33,149 nt of DNA, taken from contig JAETON010000030.1 of NCBI GenBank assembly GCA_021771695.1, positions 1-33,149 on the forward strand, written 5' to 3'. Below, piece after piece: positions 17,916-24,931 of the stretch. The stretch is from Lachnospiraceae bacterium. Lineage in GTDB: Bacteria; Bacillota; Clostridia; Lachnospirales; Lachnospiraceae. Both the position numbers and the translations under genes were made by a program. Each line of letters starts with the position of its first letter. Position 1 is the stretch's first letter. The notes below the pieces were generated by a model. The model ran no database searches. It was not told the origin of the DNA and saw only the letters and a program-made list of their open reading frames with translations.

Positions 17916-17944
17916 ATTTTACGAAAGAAATTAACTCTTGTCAA
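17916..17944 (-). promoter_or_regulatory. Promoter for the CNNM/CorC-like gene
   Basis: Minus-strand TTGACA (17939-17944), a 17-bp spacer and TAAAAT (17916-17921). Its -35 overlaps that of the divergent ogt promoter. Confidence 0.65.
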
Positions 17945-17965
17945 CTCTTTTGAAAATGATACAAT
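17938..17965 (+). promoter_or_regulatory. Promoter for the ogt / nitroreductase / mntP operon
   Basis: TTGTCA (17938-17943), a 16-bp spacer and TACAAT (17960-17965), extended by TGA directly before it. It lies about 20 bp before the ogt start codon. Confidence 0.65.
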
Positions 17966-17985
17966 ATATACAAAGGAGAAAGCAT

Positions 17986-18447
17986 ATGAGATATTATTAC
18001 AATTATAGATTTCCCATTGGAAAGCTGACGATTGTGGAAGACGGACATGGCATATGCGGCATACATTTTCACACGCAGGATAAAGATATTGGAACAAAAA
18101 AGGAAACACCAATGATACAGGCAATGGCATATCAATTAATGCAGTATTTTGAAGGAGAAAGAAAGACATTTGATATTCCACTGTCCTTTCATGGAACAGA
18201 ATTTCAACAGAAAGTATGGAAGGCATTGTGTGACATTCCATATGGACAGACATGTACATATAAAGATATTGCAGAAAGAATTGGAATTCCAAAAGGATGC
18301 AGGGCAGTGGGCATGGCAAATAATCGGAATCCCATTGCGATTGTTGTTCCATGCCACCGAGTGATTGGCATGAACGGCTCACTGACTGGTTATGCAGGCG
18401 GTTTGGATTTAAAAGAATATTTACTAGAATTAGAAAAAACACATTAG
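17986..18447 (+). CDS. ogt: Methylated-DNA--protein-cysteine methyltransferase
   Basis: A suicide repair protein that takes the methyl group from O6-methylguanine (and O4-methylthymine) onto its own cysteine. The 153-aa protein has the C-terminal DNA-binding and active-site domain: FQQKVWKALCDIPYGQTCTY, the arginine-finger region GCRAVGMANNRNP, and the acceptor motif VVPCHRVIG (Cys123). The short N-terminal region is of Ogt type with no Ada domain. The start is ATG 17986 with AAAGGAGAAAG upstream; the frame extends 16 codons further but would cover the -10 element. First gene of a three-gene run. Confidence 0.92.
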   Translation: MRYYYNYRFPIGKLTIVEDGHGICGIHFHTQDKDIGTKKETPMIQAMAYQLMQYFEGERKTFDIPLSFHGTEFQQKVWKALCDIPYGQTCTYKDIAERIGIPKGCRAVGMANNRNPIAIVVPCHRVIGMNGSLTGYAGGLDLKEYLLELEKTH

Positions 18448-18463
18448 TTATAGGAGAAAAATC

Positions 18464-18982
18464 ATGAATGACACATTAAATGTATTAAAAACACGCAGAA
18501 GTATTCGGAAATATAAGAATGTTCAGGTTCCGGAAGAATTGTTACAGGAGATTTTGGAGGCAGGAACTTATGCACCGTCAGGAATGGGGCAGCAGGCATC
18601 TAAAATTGTTGTAGTACGGGATAAAGAATTGATTTCCAAGATTTCCGAAATGAATGCAGCGGTTATGGGAACGGATACAGATCCATTTTACGGGGCATCA
18701 ACAGTTGTAATTGTATTTTCGGATACTAAGCGCCCGACGCATGTGGAGGACGGAAGTTTAATTATGGGAAACTTAATGAATGCAGCCCATGCAGTTGGAA
18801 TTGATTCCTGCTGGATTCATCGAGCCAGAGAAGTTTTTGAGACAGAAGAAGGGAAAAAGCTGAAGAAACAGTGGGGTGTTCCAGCAGATTATATAGGAAT
18901 TGGAAATTGTATTCTTGGATACCGTGATTGTGAATATCCAGCTGCTGTACCAAGAAAAGAAGATTATATTCTTTTCACATAA
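18464..18982 (+). CDS. Nitroreductase-family flavoprotein
   Basis: A 172-aa FMN-dependent oxidoreductase of the nitroreductase superfamily. The N-terminal RRSIRKYKNVQVPEELL and APSGMGQQ give the typical FMN-phosphate contacts (R-R-S-[IV]-R), and DGSLIMGNLMNAAHAVGIDSC is the central helix. The end YIGIGNCILGYRD matches the family's GyP-type loop. Length is normal for the short class. Probable roles are NAD(P)H-driven reduction of nitro compounds, quinones or flavins; the true substrate cannot be inferred. It lies 16 bp after ogt and 12 bp before mntP. Confidence 0.88.
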   Translation: MNDTLNVLKTRRSIRKYKNVQVPEELLQEILEAGTYAPSGMGQQASKIVVVRDKELISKISEMNAAVMGTDTDPFYGASTVVIVFSDTKRPTHVEDGSLIMGNLMNAAHAVGIDSCWIHRAREVFETEEGKKLKKQWGVPADYIGIGNCILGYRDCEYPAAVPRKEDYILFT

Positions 18983-18994
18983 GAGGAGAAAACA

Positions 18995-19555
18995 ATGGAT
19001 TTATTCACGTTATTTATATTGGCGGTTGGACTTTCTATGGATGCCTTTGCAGTTTCTATCTGCAAAGGTCTGGCTATGAAAAAAGCAGATATTGGGAAAT
19101 CAGTGATTGTTGGTTTATGGTTTGGAGGATTTCAGGCACTTATGCCGGTAATAGGATATCTTTTGGGAACACAGTTTAAAGATCAAATTACAGCCATTGA
19201 TCATTGGATAGCATTTCTTTTGCTTGGAATGATTGGAATGAACATGATAAAAGAAGCTTTTTCTGAGGAGGATGAAGACACAGATGATTCTCTCAATGTA
19301 AAAATTATGCTGCTTCTTGCAGTAGCTACCAGTATTGATGCCTTGGCTGTGGGGATTACATTTGCCTTTTTGAATGTAAATATTGTTATGGCAGCATTTT
19401 TAATTGGTACTTGCACACTTGTAATTTCAGCAGCAGGAGTAAAGATAGGAAATGTTTTCGGAACGAAATATAAATCTAAGGCAGAACTTGCAGGAGGCAT
19501 TATTTTGGTACTTCTAGGTATAAAGATTCTTTTGGAACATTTACATGTATTATAA
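18995..19555 (+). CDS. mntP: Manganese efflux pump MntP
   Basis: A 186-aa inner-membrane protein with six hydrophobic helices and the two-fold repeat of the MntP (YebN) family. The first repeat has [16 protein letters not shown] (Asp16) and the second [15 protein letters not shown]; both Asp residues are part of the metal path. It exports Mn2+ to prevent toxicity. It is the third gene of the ogt, nitroreductase, mntP run. No yybP-ykoY manganese riboswitch is visible upstream, so expression here depends on the operon promoter. No clear terminator follows, only a T-rich stretch. Confidence 0.93.
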   Translation: MDLFTLFILAVGLSMDAFAVSICKGLAMKKADIGKSVIVGLWFGGFQALMPVIGYLLGTQFKDQITAIDHWIAFLLLGMIGMNMIKEAFSEEDEDTDDSLNVKIMLLLAVATSIDALAVGITFAFLNVNIVMAAFLIGTCTLVISAAGVKIGNVFGTKYKSKAELAGGIILVLLGIKILLEHLHVL

Positions 19556-19621
19556 TTCATTGAAATTTTATAAAAATACCTCTTCCCTTTTTACTTAAAA
19601 AGTTGTAATATAAAGTACGTA

Positions 19622-19637
19622 GCACAATATATGGTGC
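19622..19637 (+). promoter_or_regulatory. NrdR box 1
   Basis: The near-palindrome GCACAATATATGGTGC matches the NrdR operator pattern ACAcWATATATWGTGT. It is one of a pair upstream of nrdD, with centres about 31-32 bp apart (three helical turns), as is standard for NrdR sites. NrdR represses nucleotide reductase genes when dATP is plentiful. Confidence 0.8.
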
Positions 19638-19652
19638 TTGTATCGGAAAACG

Positions 19653-19669
19653 ACACCAATATTTGGTGT
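19653..19669 (+). promoter_or_regulatory. NrdR box 2
   Basis: ACACCAATATTTGGTGT is a perfect inverted repeat around its centre and the second half of the NrdR operator pair. It ends 22 bp before the nrdD start codon and lies on the same helix face as box 1. Confidence 0.8.
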
Positions 19670-19691
19670 AATTTGATAAGGTGGTAGAAAT

Positions 19692-21881
19692 ATGAGTCCA
19701 GAAGTAAGAACAAAGATCATTAAACGAAATGGAGAAGAAGTAGCCTTTGATTTGGAAAAGATCAGCAATGCCATTGGCAAGGCAAATAAAGAAGTACCAA
19801 AGATTCATCAGATGAATCAGTACCAGATTGTTGCCATTGCTGATAATGTAGCACAGCAGGTAAAGGAATCTTCTCATGCAGTGAATGTTGAAGACATTCA
19901 GAACATGGTGGAAACAGGTATCATGGAAATGCGGGGCTATGAAGTAGCTCAAAAATATGTAAGATACCGTTATAAAAGAGAAATTTCAAGAAAATCCAAT
20001 ACAACTGATGATGGCATTTTATCATTGCTGGAAAACATTAATGAAGAAGTGAATCAGGAAAATTCCAATAAGAATCCAGTCATTAATTCTACACAAAGAG
20101 ATTATATGGCAGGGGAAGTCAGTAAAGATTTATCAAAACGAGTGCTGCTTCCAGATGAGATTGTCCGCGCACATGAAGAAGGAATTATTCATTTTCATGA
20201 TTCTGATTATTTTGCACAAAAAGAACATAACTGTGATTTGATTAATTTAGAAGACATGCTGCAGAATGGAACCGTGATCAGTGAAACGATGATTGAAAGA
20301 CCGCATTCGTTTTTTACAGCATGTAATGTGACAACTCAGATTGTAGCACAGGTTGCCAGCAATCAATACGGTGGTCAATCCTTTACATTGGCACATTTAG
20401 CACCATTTGTAGATGTCAGCCGTAAAAAGCTCCGAAACAGTGTGATTAAGGAGCGGAAAGCAGCCGGCGAAAGCATGGATGAAGAGATTATTGAAAAGAT
20501 TACAGAAATGCGTCTGTATGATGAAGTAAAACAGGGAATTCAGACCATCCAGTATCAGCTGGTAACGTTAATGACATGTAATGGACAGGCACCGTTTGTT
20601 ACGGTATTTATGTATTTAGATGAAGTACCGGAGGGACAGACAAGAGAAGACCTTGCACTGGTTATTGAAGAAGTATTAAAACAGAGAATACAAGGCGTAA
20701 AAAATGAAAAAGGTGTATGGATTACTCCGGCATTTCCAAAACTAATTTATGTTTTGGACGAAGATAATATTACGCCGGATTCAAAATACTGGTATTTAAC
20801 AGAACTTGCCGCAAAATGTACGGCGAAACGAATGGTTCCGGATTATATTTCTGCAAAAGTTATGAGAGAATTAAAACAGGGGGATGTATATACCTGTATG
20901 GGATGCCGCTCCTTCTTGACAGTAGAGGACTCTCAGCGGAATGAAGACGGAAGTCATAAATATTACGGAAGATTTAATCAAGGGGTTGTTACAATTAATC
21001 TGGTTGATGTGGCATGTTCTTCCAATGGTGATATGGACAAATTCTGGGAGATCTTAGAGGAACGATTAGAACTTTGCCACCGTGCATTACGGTGCCGCCA
21101 CGACAGACTTTGCGGAACTGTTTCAGATGTGGCACCTATTTTATGGCAGCACGGTGCTTTAGCAAGACTGAAAAAAGGGGAAACCATTGATAAGCTCTTA
21201 TACAATGGATATTCTACGATTTCTCTTGGATATGCAGGTCTCTATGAAATGTGTGTAAGAATGACTGGAAAATCACATACAGATCCAGAGGGCAGACCGT
21301 TTGCGTTAAAGGTAATGCAGAAACTGAATGACAAATGTGCCCAGTGGAAGGCAGCAGAAAACATCAGTTATTCTGTATATGGAACTCCGATGGAATCTAC
21401 AACATATAAATTTGCAAAATGTCTACAGAAACGGTTTGGAATTATTCCGGGAGTTACAGATAAGAATTACATCACCAATAGTTATCATGTACATGTAACA
21501 GAAGAAATTGATGCATTCAGTAAACTGAAATTTGAATCAGAATTCCAGAGATTGTCTCCAGGCGGAGCAATCAGTTATGTGGAAGTACCAAATATGCAGA
21601 ATAATATTGACGCAGTGCTGGCTGTCATGCAGTTTATTTATGACAATATTATGTATGCAGAATTAAATACAAAAAGTGATTATTGTGAAGTCTGTGGTTA
21701 TGACGGTGAAATTCAAATCAAAGAAGATGAATCCGGGAAGCTGATTTGGAAATGCCCGAATTGTGGAAATACAGACCAAGACCATATGTTTGTAGCACGC
21801 CGTACCTGTGGATATATTGGAACTCAGTTCTGGAATCAGGGTCGTACACAGGAAATTAAAGACCGTGTTCTGCACTTATAA
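19692..21881 (+). CDS. nrdD: Anaerobic ribonucleoside-triphosphate reductase (class III)
   Basis: Glycyl-radical enzyme that makes deoxynucleotides from NTPs without oxygen, using formate as reductant in the well-studied members. The 729-aa protein has an N-terminal ATP-cone (residues 3-95, KIIKRNGEEVAFDLEKI), which is the allosteric dATP/ATP sensor. The catalytic barrel follows, with HNCDLINLEDML, TCMGCRSFL and the active-site cysteines. A C-terminal zinc ribbon has CEVCGYDG and KCPNCGN. The radical site is RTCGYIG (Gly707). ATG 19692 follows AAGGTGG. Two NrdR boxes lie just upstream. Twelve bases separate it from its activase gene nrdG. Confidence 0.97.
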   Translation: MSPEVRTKIIKRNGEEVAFDLEKISNAIGKANKEVPKIHQMNQYQIVAIADNVAQQVKESSHAVNVEDIQNMVETGIMEMRGYEVAQKYVRYRYKREISRKSNTTDDGILSLLENINEEVNQENSNKNPVINSTQRDYMAGEVSKDLSKRVLLPDEIVRAHEEGIIHFHDSDYFAQKEHNCDLINLEDMLQNGTVISETMIERPHSFFTACNVTTQIVAQVASNQYGGQSFTLAHLAPFVDVSRKKLRNSVIKERKAAGESMDEEIIEKITEMRLYDEVKQGIQTIQYQLVTLMTCNGQAPFVTVFMYLDEVPEGQTREDLALVIEEVLKQRIQGVKNEKGVWITPAFPKLIYVLDEDNITPDSKYWYLTELAAKCTAKRMVPDYISAKVMRELKQGDVYTCMGCRSFLTVEDSQRNEDGSHKYYGRFNQGVVTINLVDVACSSNGDMDKFWEILEERLELCHRALRCRHDRLCGTVSDVAPILWQHGALARLKKGETIDKLLYNGYSTISLGYAGLYEMCVRMTGKSHTDPEGRPFALKVMQKLNDKCAQWKAAENISYSVYGTPMESTTYKFAKCLQKRFGIIPGVTDKNYITNSYHVHVTEEIDAFSKLKFESEFQRLSPGGAISYVEVPNMQNNIDAVLAVMQFIYDNIMYAELNTKSDYCEVCGYDGEIQIKEDESGKLIWKCPNCGNTDQDHMFVARRTCGYIGTQFWNQGRTQEIKDRVLHL

Positions 21882-21893
21882 TAAGGGAGGCAT

Positions 21894-22382
21894 ATGTATT
21901 ACGGAAATATAAAAAAATGCGACATTGCCAATGGCCCGGGGGTTCGTGTCAGTTTGTTTGTATCTGGCTGCAGAAACCGTTGTCCAGGATGTTTTAATCA
22001 AGAAACATGGGATTTTGAATACGGACAGCCATACACAGAAGAAACGGAACAAACGATTTTAAGTTTTTTAAAACCAGACTATATTGAAGGATTTTCACTG
22101 CTTGGCGGAGAGCCTTTTGAGCCGGAAAATCAAGAAGTTTTGTGTGGATTATTAAAAAAAATTCGAGAGACTTATCCTCAGAAATCCATATGGTGTTATA
22201 CAGGATACCTTTATGATTCAGATCTTTTAAAAGGCGGCAGAAAATATACAGAATATACCGAAGAAATGATTTCATATATTGACGTTTTGGTTGATGGAAG
22301 ATTTATCGAAGAGGAAAAGGATGTAACGCTGGTATTTCGAGGAAGTAAAAATCAAAGGATATTAAAAATCAAAGAAAAATAA
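21894..22382 (+). CDS. nrdG: Anaerobic ribonucleotide reductase activating protein (radical SAM)
   Basis: Radical-SAM activase that generates the glycyl radical on NrdD using a 4Fe-4S cluster and S-adenosylmethionine. The 162-aa length is typical. The cluster motif is CRNRCPGC (C-x3-C-x2-C), preceded by GPGVRVSLFVSG. FSLLGGEPFE provides the SAM-contacting GGEP, and the end VFRGSKNQRI is family-like. ATG 21894 has GGGAGG upstream. It lies between nrdD (12 bp) and the amidase gene (10 bp), all apparently on one mRNA under NrdR control. Confidence 0.95.
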   Translation: MYYGNIKKCDIANGPGVRVSLFVSGCRNRCPGCFNQETWDFEYGQPYTEETEQTILSFLKPDYIEGFSLLGGEPFEPENQEVLCGLLKKIRETYPQKSIWCYTGYLYDSDLLKGGRKYTEYTEEMISYIDVLVDGRFIEEEKDVTLVFRGSKNQRILKIKEK

Positions 22383-22392
22383 AGAAAAGAAT

Positions 22393-23247
22393 ATGAAGAA
22401 GTTATGGATTGGTATAGGATTTCTTGTATGTCTTTGTGCAGTCTGTTTATGGAGGCAGACAGAGAAACTTAAGAAACAAGAGTTTGCAAAAAAGAATAGT
22501 CAAAAAACGTCAATTACTATGCCTGACATGGTGATTGTATTAGATCCCGGGCACGGGGGAAGTGAAAAAGGTGCTGTCTGTAAATATGAAAATGTTTTGG
22601 TACAGGAAAAAGATATAAATCTAAAAATAGCAAAATATATGAAAAAGGAACTGGAATCCTATAAAAATGTAAAAGTGTATTTAACAAGAAATCATGATGA
22701 AACCGTAAAGTTAGAGGAGAGAGTAGACAAGGCAGCGGATAATCAAGCAGATGTATTTATCAGTCTGCATAATAATGCAAAAGGAGAAGCATTGTCTTAT
22801 CAAAATGGATGTACGGTAATAGTTCCTACGGGAAATTATAGGAGCAAGACATCGAAAAAAGGGCAGTTATTAGGAGCTTATTTTTTGGATTCTTTAAGTC
22901 AGCTTGGAATTGAAAATCAAGGACTTTTGATGCGGACTTCACAGACGAATGCAAAATATCCGAATGGGGAACTCTGTGACTATTATAATGTTATCAAGAA
23001 TTGTGTTTATCACGATATAACAGGAATTATTGTTGAACATACATTTATTGATTGTAAAAGTGATTATGATAATTTCTTATCCAGTGAAGAAAAGATAAAG
23101 CAGATAGCCAAAAAAGACGCACAGGCGGTTCTTCGTTGTTATGGAGAAGGAGAAAATCTAAAAATGAAGACAGCAGAGGAAAAAGTAACGTTGATTACCA
23201 ATGGGAAGAATCAGCAGAACCAGTATCAGACTTGGAAATTCAGATGA
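22393..23247 (+). CDS. N-acetylmuramoyl-L-alanine amidase, CwlD-like (Amidase_3)
   Basis: A 284-aa membrane-anchored cell-wall hydrolase that cuts the amide bond between MurNAc and the stem peptide. Residues 5-22 form a single N-terminal hydrophobic segment (signal anchor). The zinc amidase domain (about 45-245) has VLDPGHGG (zinc His), a conserved Glu before INLKIAKYMKKEL, the strand VYLTRNHDETVKLEERVDKA, SLHNNA (zinc His) and IVEHTFI (catalytic Glu). The layout resembles CwlD, which makes muramic-delta-lactam in spore cortex, but vegetative amidases of this family look alike, so the symbol is withheld. It is the last gene of the nrdDG run, ten bases after nrdG, with only a weak ribosome binding site. 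Confidence 0.85.
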   Translation: MKKLWIGIGFLVCLCAVCLWRQTEKLKKQEFAKKNSQKTSITMPDMVIVLDPGHGGSEKGAVCKYENVLVQEKDINLKIAKYMKKELESYKNVKVYLTRNHDETVKLEERVDKAADNQADVFISLHNNAKGEALSYQNGCTVIVPTGNYRSKTSKKGQLLGAYFLDSLSQLGIENQGLLMRTSQTNAKYPNGELCDYYNVIKNCVYHDITGIIVEHTFIDCKSDYDNFLSSEEKIKQIAKKDAQAVLRCYGEGENLKMKTAEEKVTLITNGKNQQNQYQTWKFR

Positions 23248-23255
23248 AAGAAATA

Positions 23256-23281
23256 AGCCGGGAAATTTATCCATCCCGGCT
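23256..23281. terminator. Hairpin terminator between the amidase and the substrate-binding protein gene
   Basis: A perfect 8-bp GC-rich stem, AGCCGGGA (23256-23263) with TCCCGGCT (23274-23281). The minus-strand side is followed by TATTTCTTTC, so it mainly serves the minus gene; the plus side is only T-rich. Confidence 0.65.
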
Positions 23282-23287
23282 GAAATA

Positions 23288-24301
23288 TTATTTAACGGAC
23301 TTTTTGGCAAAGGAATTATCTACCAGTTTGTCAAATGGTACATTTTCTTTTAATTCACCAGCATCTTTTAAAATATCTTGTAAAAGAGCAAATCCATCTT
23401 TTGAAAATTCGGGAGTATTTTTATAGGTATCCTGTTCTTTATAACGCTTAATAATTTTAATAAGGTCATTTTTCGATACATCTGGGAATTGTTCTCCAAT
23501 GACTTCGGCAATTTCTTTAGGAGAATGTTTTTCAACATAAGTTTGACCTTTGGCGATGGCGTTTGTGAAACCTTGAATAATATCCGGATGCTTTTTGATA
23601 TAACTTTTCTTTGCAGCATAGCTGGTATAAGGAACAAAGCCGCTTTCAACACCGAGGGAGGAAACCACATATCCAGCTTTTTGTTTTTCCAGAAGAGTCG
23701 CATTTGGCTCAAATTCCACAGTGAAATCGCCAGTACCGCCGGAAAATGCACCAGAAGTATTTGCAAAGTCAATATTTTGAATTAAATTTACGTCTTTTTT
23801 CGGATCTAATCCATTTTTCTTTAGAATATATTCCAGAATCATTTGAGGCATACCGCCTTTTCTTCCGCCGATTAAAGATTTTCCTTTTAAGTCAGACCAT
23901 GAAAAATCTTTGATTTCCTTTCTTGAAACAAGGAAATTTCCTGCCCGCTGTGTCAATTGTGCAAAATTGACTGCATAATCACTATTTCCTTCATTATATT
24001 GGTAAATGGTTGCTTCTGGCCCCATAAAGCCAATATCTGCATTTCCAGAGATTACAGCAGTCATTGTTTTATCAGCTCCAAATCCGGTATCAACGGTTAA
24101 ATCAATTCCTTCTTCTTTAAAATAACCTTTTTCAATGGCAACATATTGAGGGGCATAAAAAATAGAATGGGTAACTTCATTTAATGTGACTTTCGTAAGT
24201 TTTTTTGATGTTTCATTTTTTGTTTTTGTTCCACAGCCAGTAAAGCAGATAGCAGCCATGGAGACAGAAAGCAATAATGACAAGAATCGTCGGGATTTCA
24301 T
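23288..24301 (-). CDS. ABC transporter substrate-binding lipoprotein (NitT/TauT / NMT1-like family)
   Basis: A 337-aa periplasmic-type binding protein anchored as a lipoprotein. The signal peptide (1-20) ends in lipobox CFTGC. The mature domain matches NMT1/SsuA/ThiY-like binding proteins: KVTLNEVTHSIFYAPQYVAIEKGYFKEEGIDL, ADIGFMGPEA and DLKGKSLIGGRKGGMPQ. Relatives bind nitrate, sulfonates, taurine, thiamine precursors or riboflavin-like compounds, and the ligand cannot be chosen from the sequence. The start is the ATG at 24301, because AGGAG lies 6 bases upstream and the signal peptide begins there. No permease or ATPase gene is adjacent, so this is an orphan binding protein that must share a transporter encoded elsewhere. 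Confidence 0.88.
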   Translation of the reverse strand: MKSRRFLSLLLSVSMAAICFTGCGTKTKNETSKKLTKVTLNEVTHSIFYAPQYVAIEKGYFKEEGIDLTVDTGFGADKTMTAVISGNADIGFMGPEATIYQYNEGNSDYAVNFAQLTQRAGNFLVSRKEIKDFSWSDLKGKSLIGGRKGGMPQMILEYILKKNGLDPKKDVNLIQNIDFANTSGAFSGGTGDFTVEFEPNATLLEKQKAGYVVSSLGVESGFVPYTSYAAKKSYIKKHPDIIQGFTNAIAKGQTYVEKHSPKEIAEVIGEQFPDVSKNDLIKIIKRYKEQDTYKNTPEFSKDGFALLQDILKDAGELKENVPFDKLVDNSFAKKSVK

Positions 24302-24325
24302 ACACACTCCTAAGAAATAACGTTG

Positions 24326-24478
24326 ATATAGTATATGCATCTAACAAAAAAATGTGTTGAAAATGAGGAACCGGGAGACTTTGCCTCCCGGTATTATGAA
24401 AAAGTATGAAAAAAAGTTTTAGCAAAGTTAGCATTTATTTTATAATAATAGCTACTTGCTATGTATATAGTATAGGCA
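24326..24478 (-). repeat. Pair of direct-repeat promoter-like elements upstream of the binding-protein gene
   Basis: On the minus strand TGCATATACTATAT (24326-24339) and TGCCTATACTATAT (24465-24478) differ at one base and are 139 bp apart. Each contains TATACT, a good -10, but neither has a clear -35 at 16-18 bp. They may be two tandem promoters or operator copies for the binding-protein gene. Apart from these and the hairpin at 24370, the AT-rich 24302-24561 stretch holds nothing I can support. Confidence 0.4.
24370..24392. terminator. GC-rich hairpin in the leader of the binding-protein gene
   Basis: A perfect 8-bp stem, ACCGGGAG (24370-24377) with CTCCCGGT (24385-24392), and a 7-base loop. 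It lies between the two TATACT elements, about 70 bp before the minus gene. The flanks are AT-rich but lack a clean U-tract, so it could be a weak terminator, an attenuator or an mRNA-stabilising hairpin. Confidence 0.4.
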
Positions 24479-24561
24479 GAAAATGTGAAAAAAATGTGAT
24501 AGGAAATTGATGAATTTATGTTGATATTCTTAAATTATTTTGAAAGATATTAGAAAACTAC

Positions 24562-24590
24562 TTGATATATTGATATATTGAGAATATAAT
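24562..24590 (+). promoter_or_regulatory. Promoter of the T-box leader
   Basis: TTGATA (24562-24567), a 17-bp spacer and a perfect TATAAT (24585-24590). Transcription would begin near 24597, just before the conserved T-box leader. Confidence 0.75.
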
Positions 24591-24613
24591 ATAAAACAAT
24601 ATAAAAAGGTAAA

Positions 24614-24888
24614 TGCATTGACAAGGAGGAGTACAGACGAATCCGGATTTCAGAGAGAAGATGTTTGGTGCGAATCTTCATGATGGCCGTCTGGAAGTAG
24701 CCTTTGAGCAGTGGACCCAACGGGATGTATTCTTAGTAGGCTCCAACGGAGGTTTCCACCGTTACAGGGAAAACGGTATCGATCAAGTGCTTTGATCCGT
24801 ACTGACAGAGTGCAGAGAAAATCTGAATACAGGTGGTAACACGGATGCATATTCGCCCTGAGTCTTTTGACTCAGGGCGTTTCTTTTT
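24614..24888 (+). ncRNA. T-box riboswitch, specifier read as GUA (valine)
   Basis: A full T-box leader. Stem I carries the conserved AGTA, CAGAGAG and GGTGCGAATC elements. Its closing pair AGACG/CGTCT is followed by GGAAGTAGCCTTTGAGC. Aligned with the glyQS leader as I recall it, this puts the specifier triplet at GTA (24697-24699), a valine codon. Stem II (AACGG/CCGTT) and a further hairpin (GATCAA/TTGATC) follow. The T-box sequence AGGTGGTAACACGG (24831-24844) has a TGGT bulge that pairs with an A discriminator base, consistent with tRNA-Val. A strong terminator follows, 43 bp before the aminotransferase start. Uncharged tRNA-Val would open expression. Confidence 0.9.
24854..24888 (+). terminator. 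T-box regulated intrinsic terminator
   Basis: A perfect 11-bp stem, CGCCCTGAGTC (24854-24864) with GACTCAGGGCG (24869-24879), has a TTTT loop and is followed by TTTCTTTTT. Its left side adjoins the antiterminator sequence, as expected for mutually exclusive folding. Confidence 0.92.
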
Positions 24889-24931
24889 ATTAAGAATTTA
24901 CCATGAAATAATTTTATAGGAGGGAAAAACA

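Noticed and set aside
17828-18442. 204-codon open frame on the minus strand covering ogt
   Set aside because: ogt on the plus strand has promoter, ribosome binding site and active-site motif; the opposite frame has none and also overlaps the CNNM gene start.
24562-24585. Direct TTGATATA repeat in the T-box promoter as possible operator or short tandem array
   Set aside because: Two overlapping copies in AT-rich promoter DNA are expected by chance, and there are no further units.
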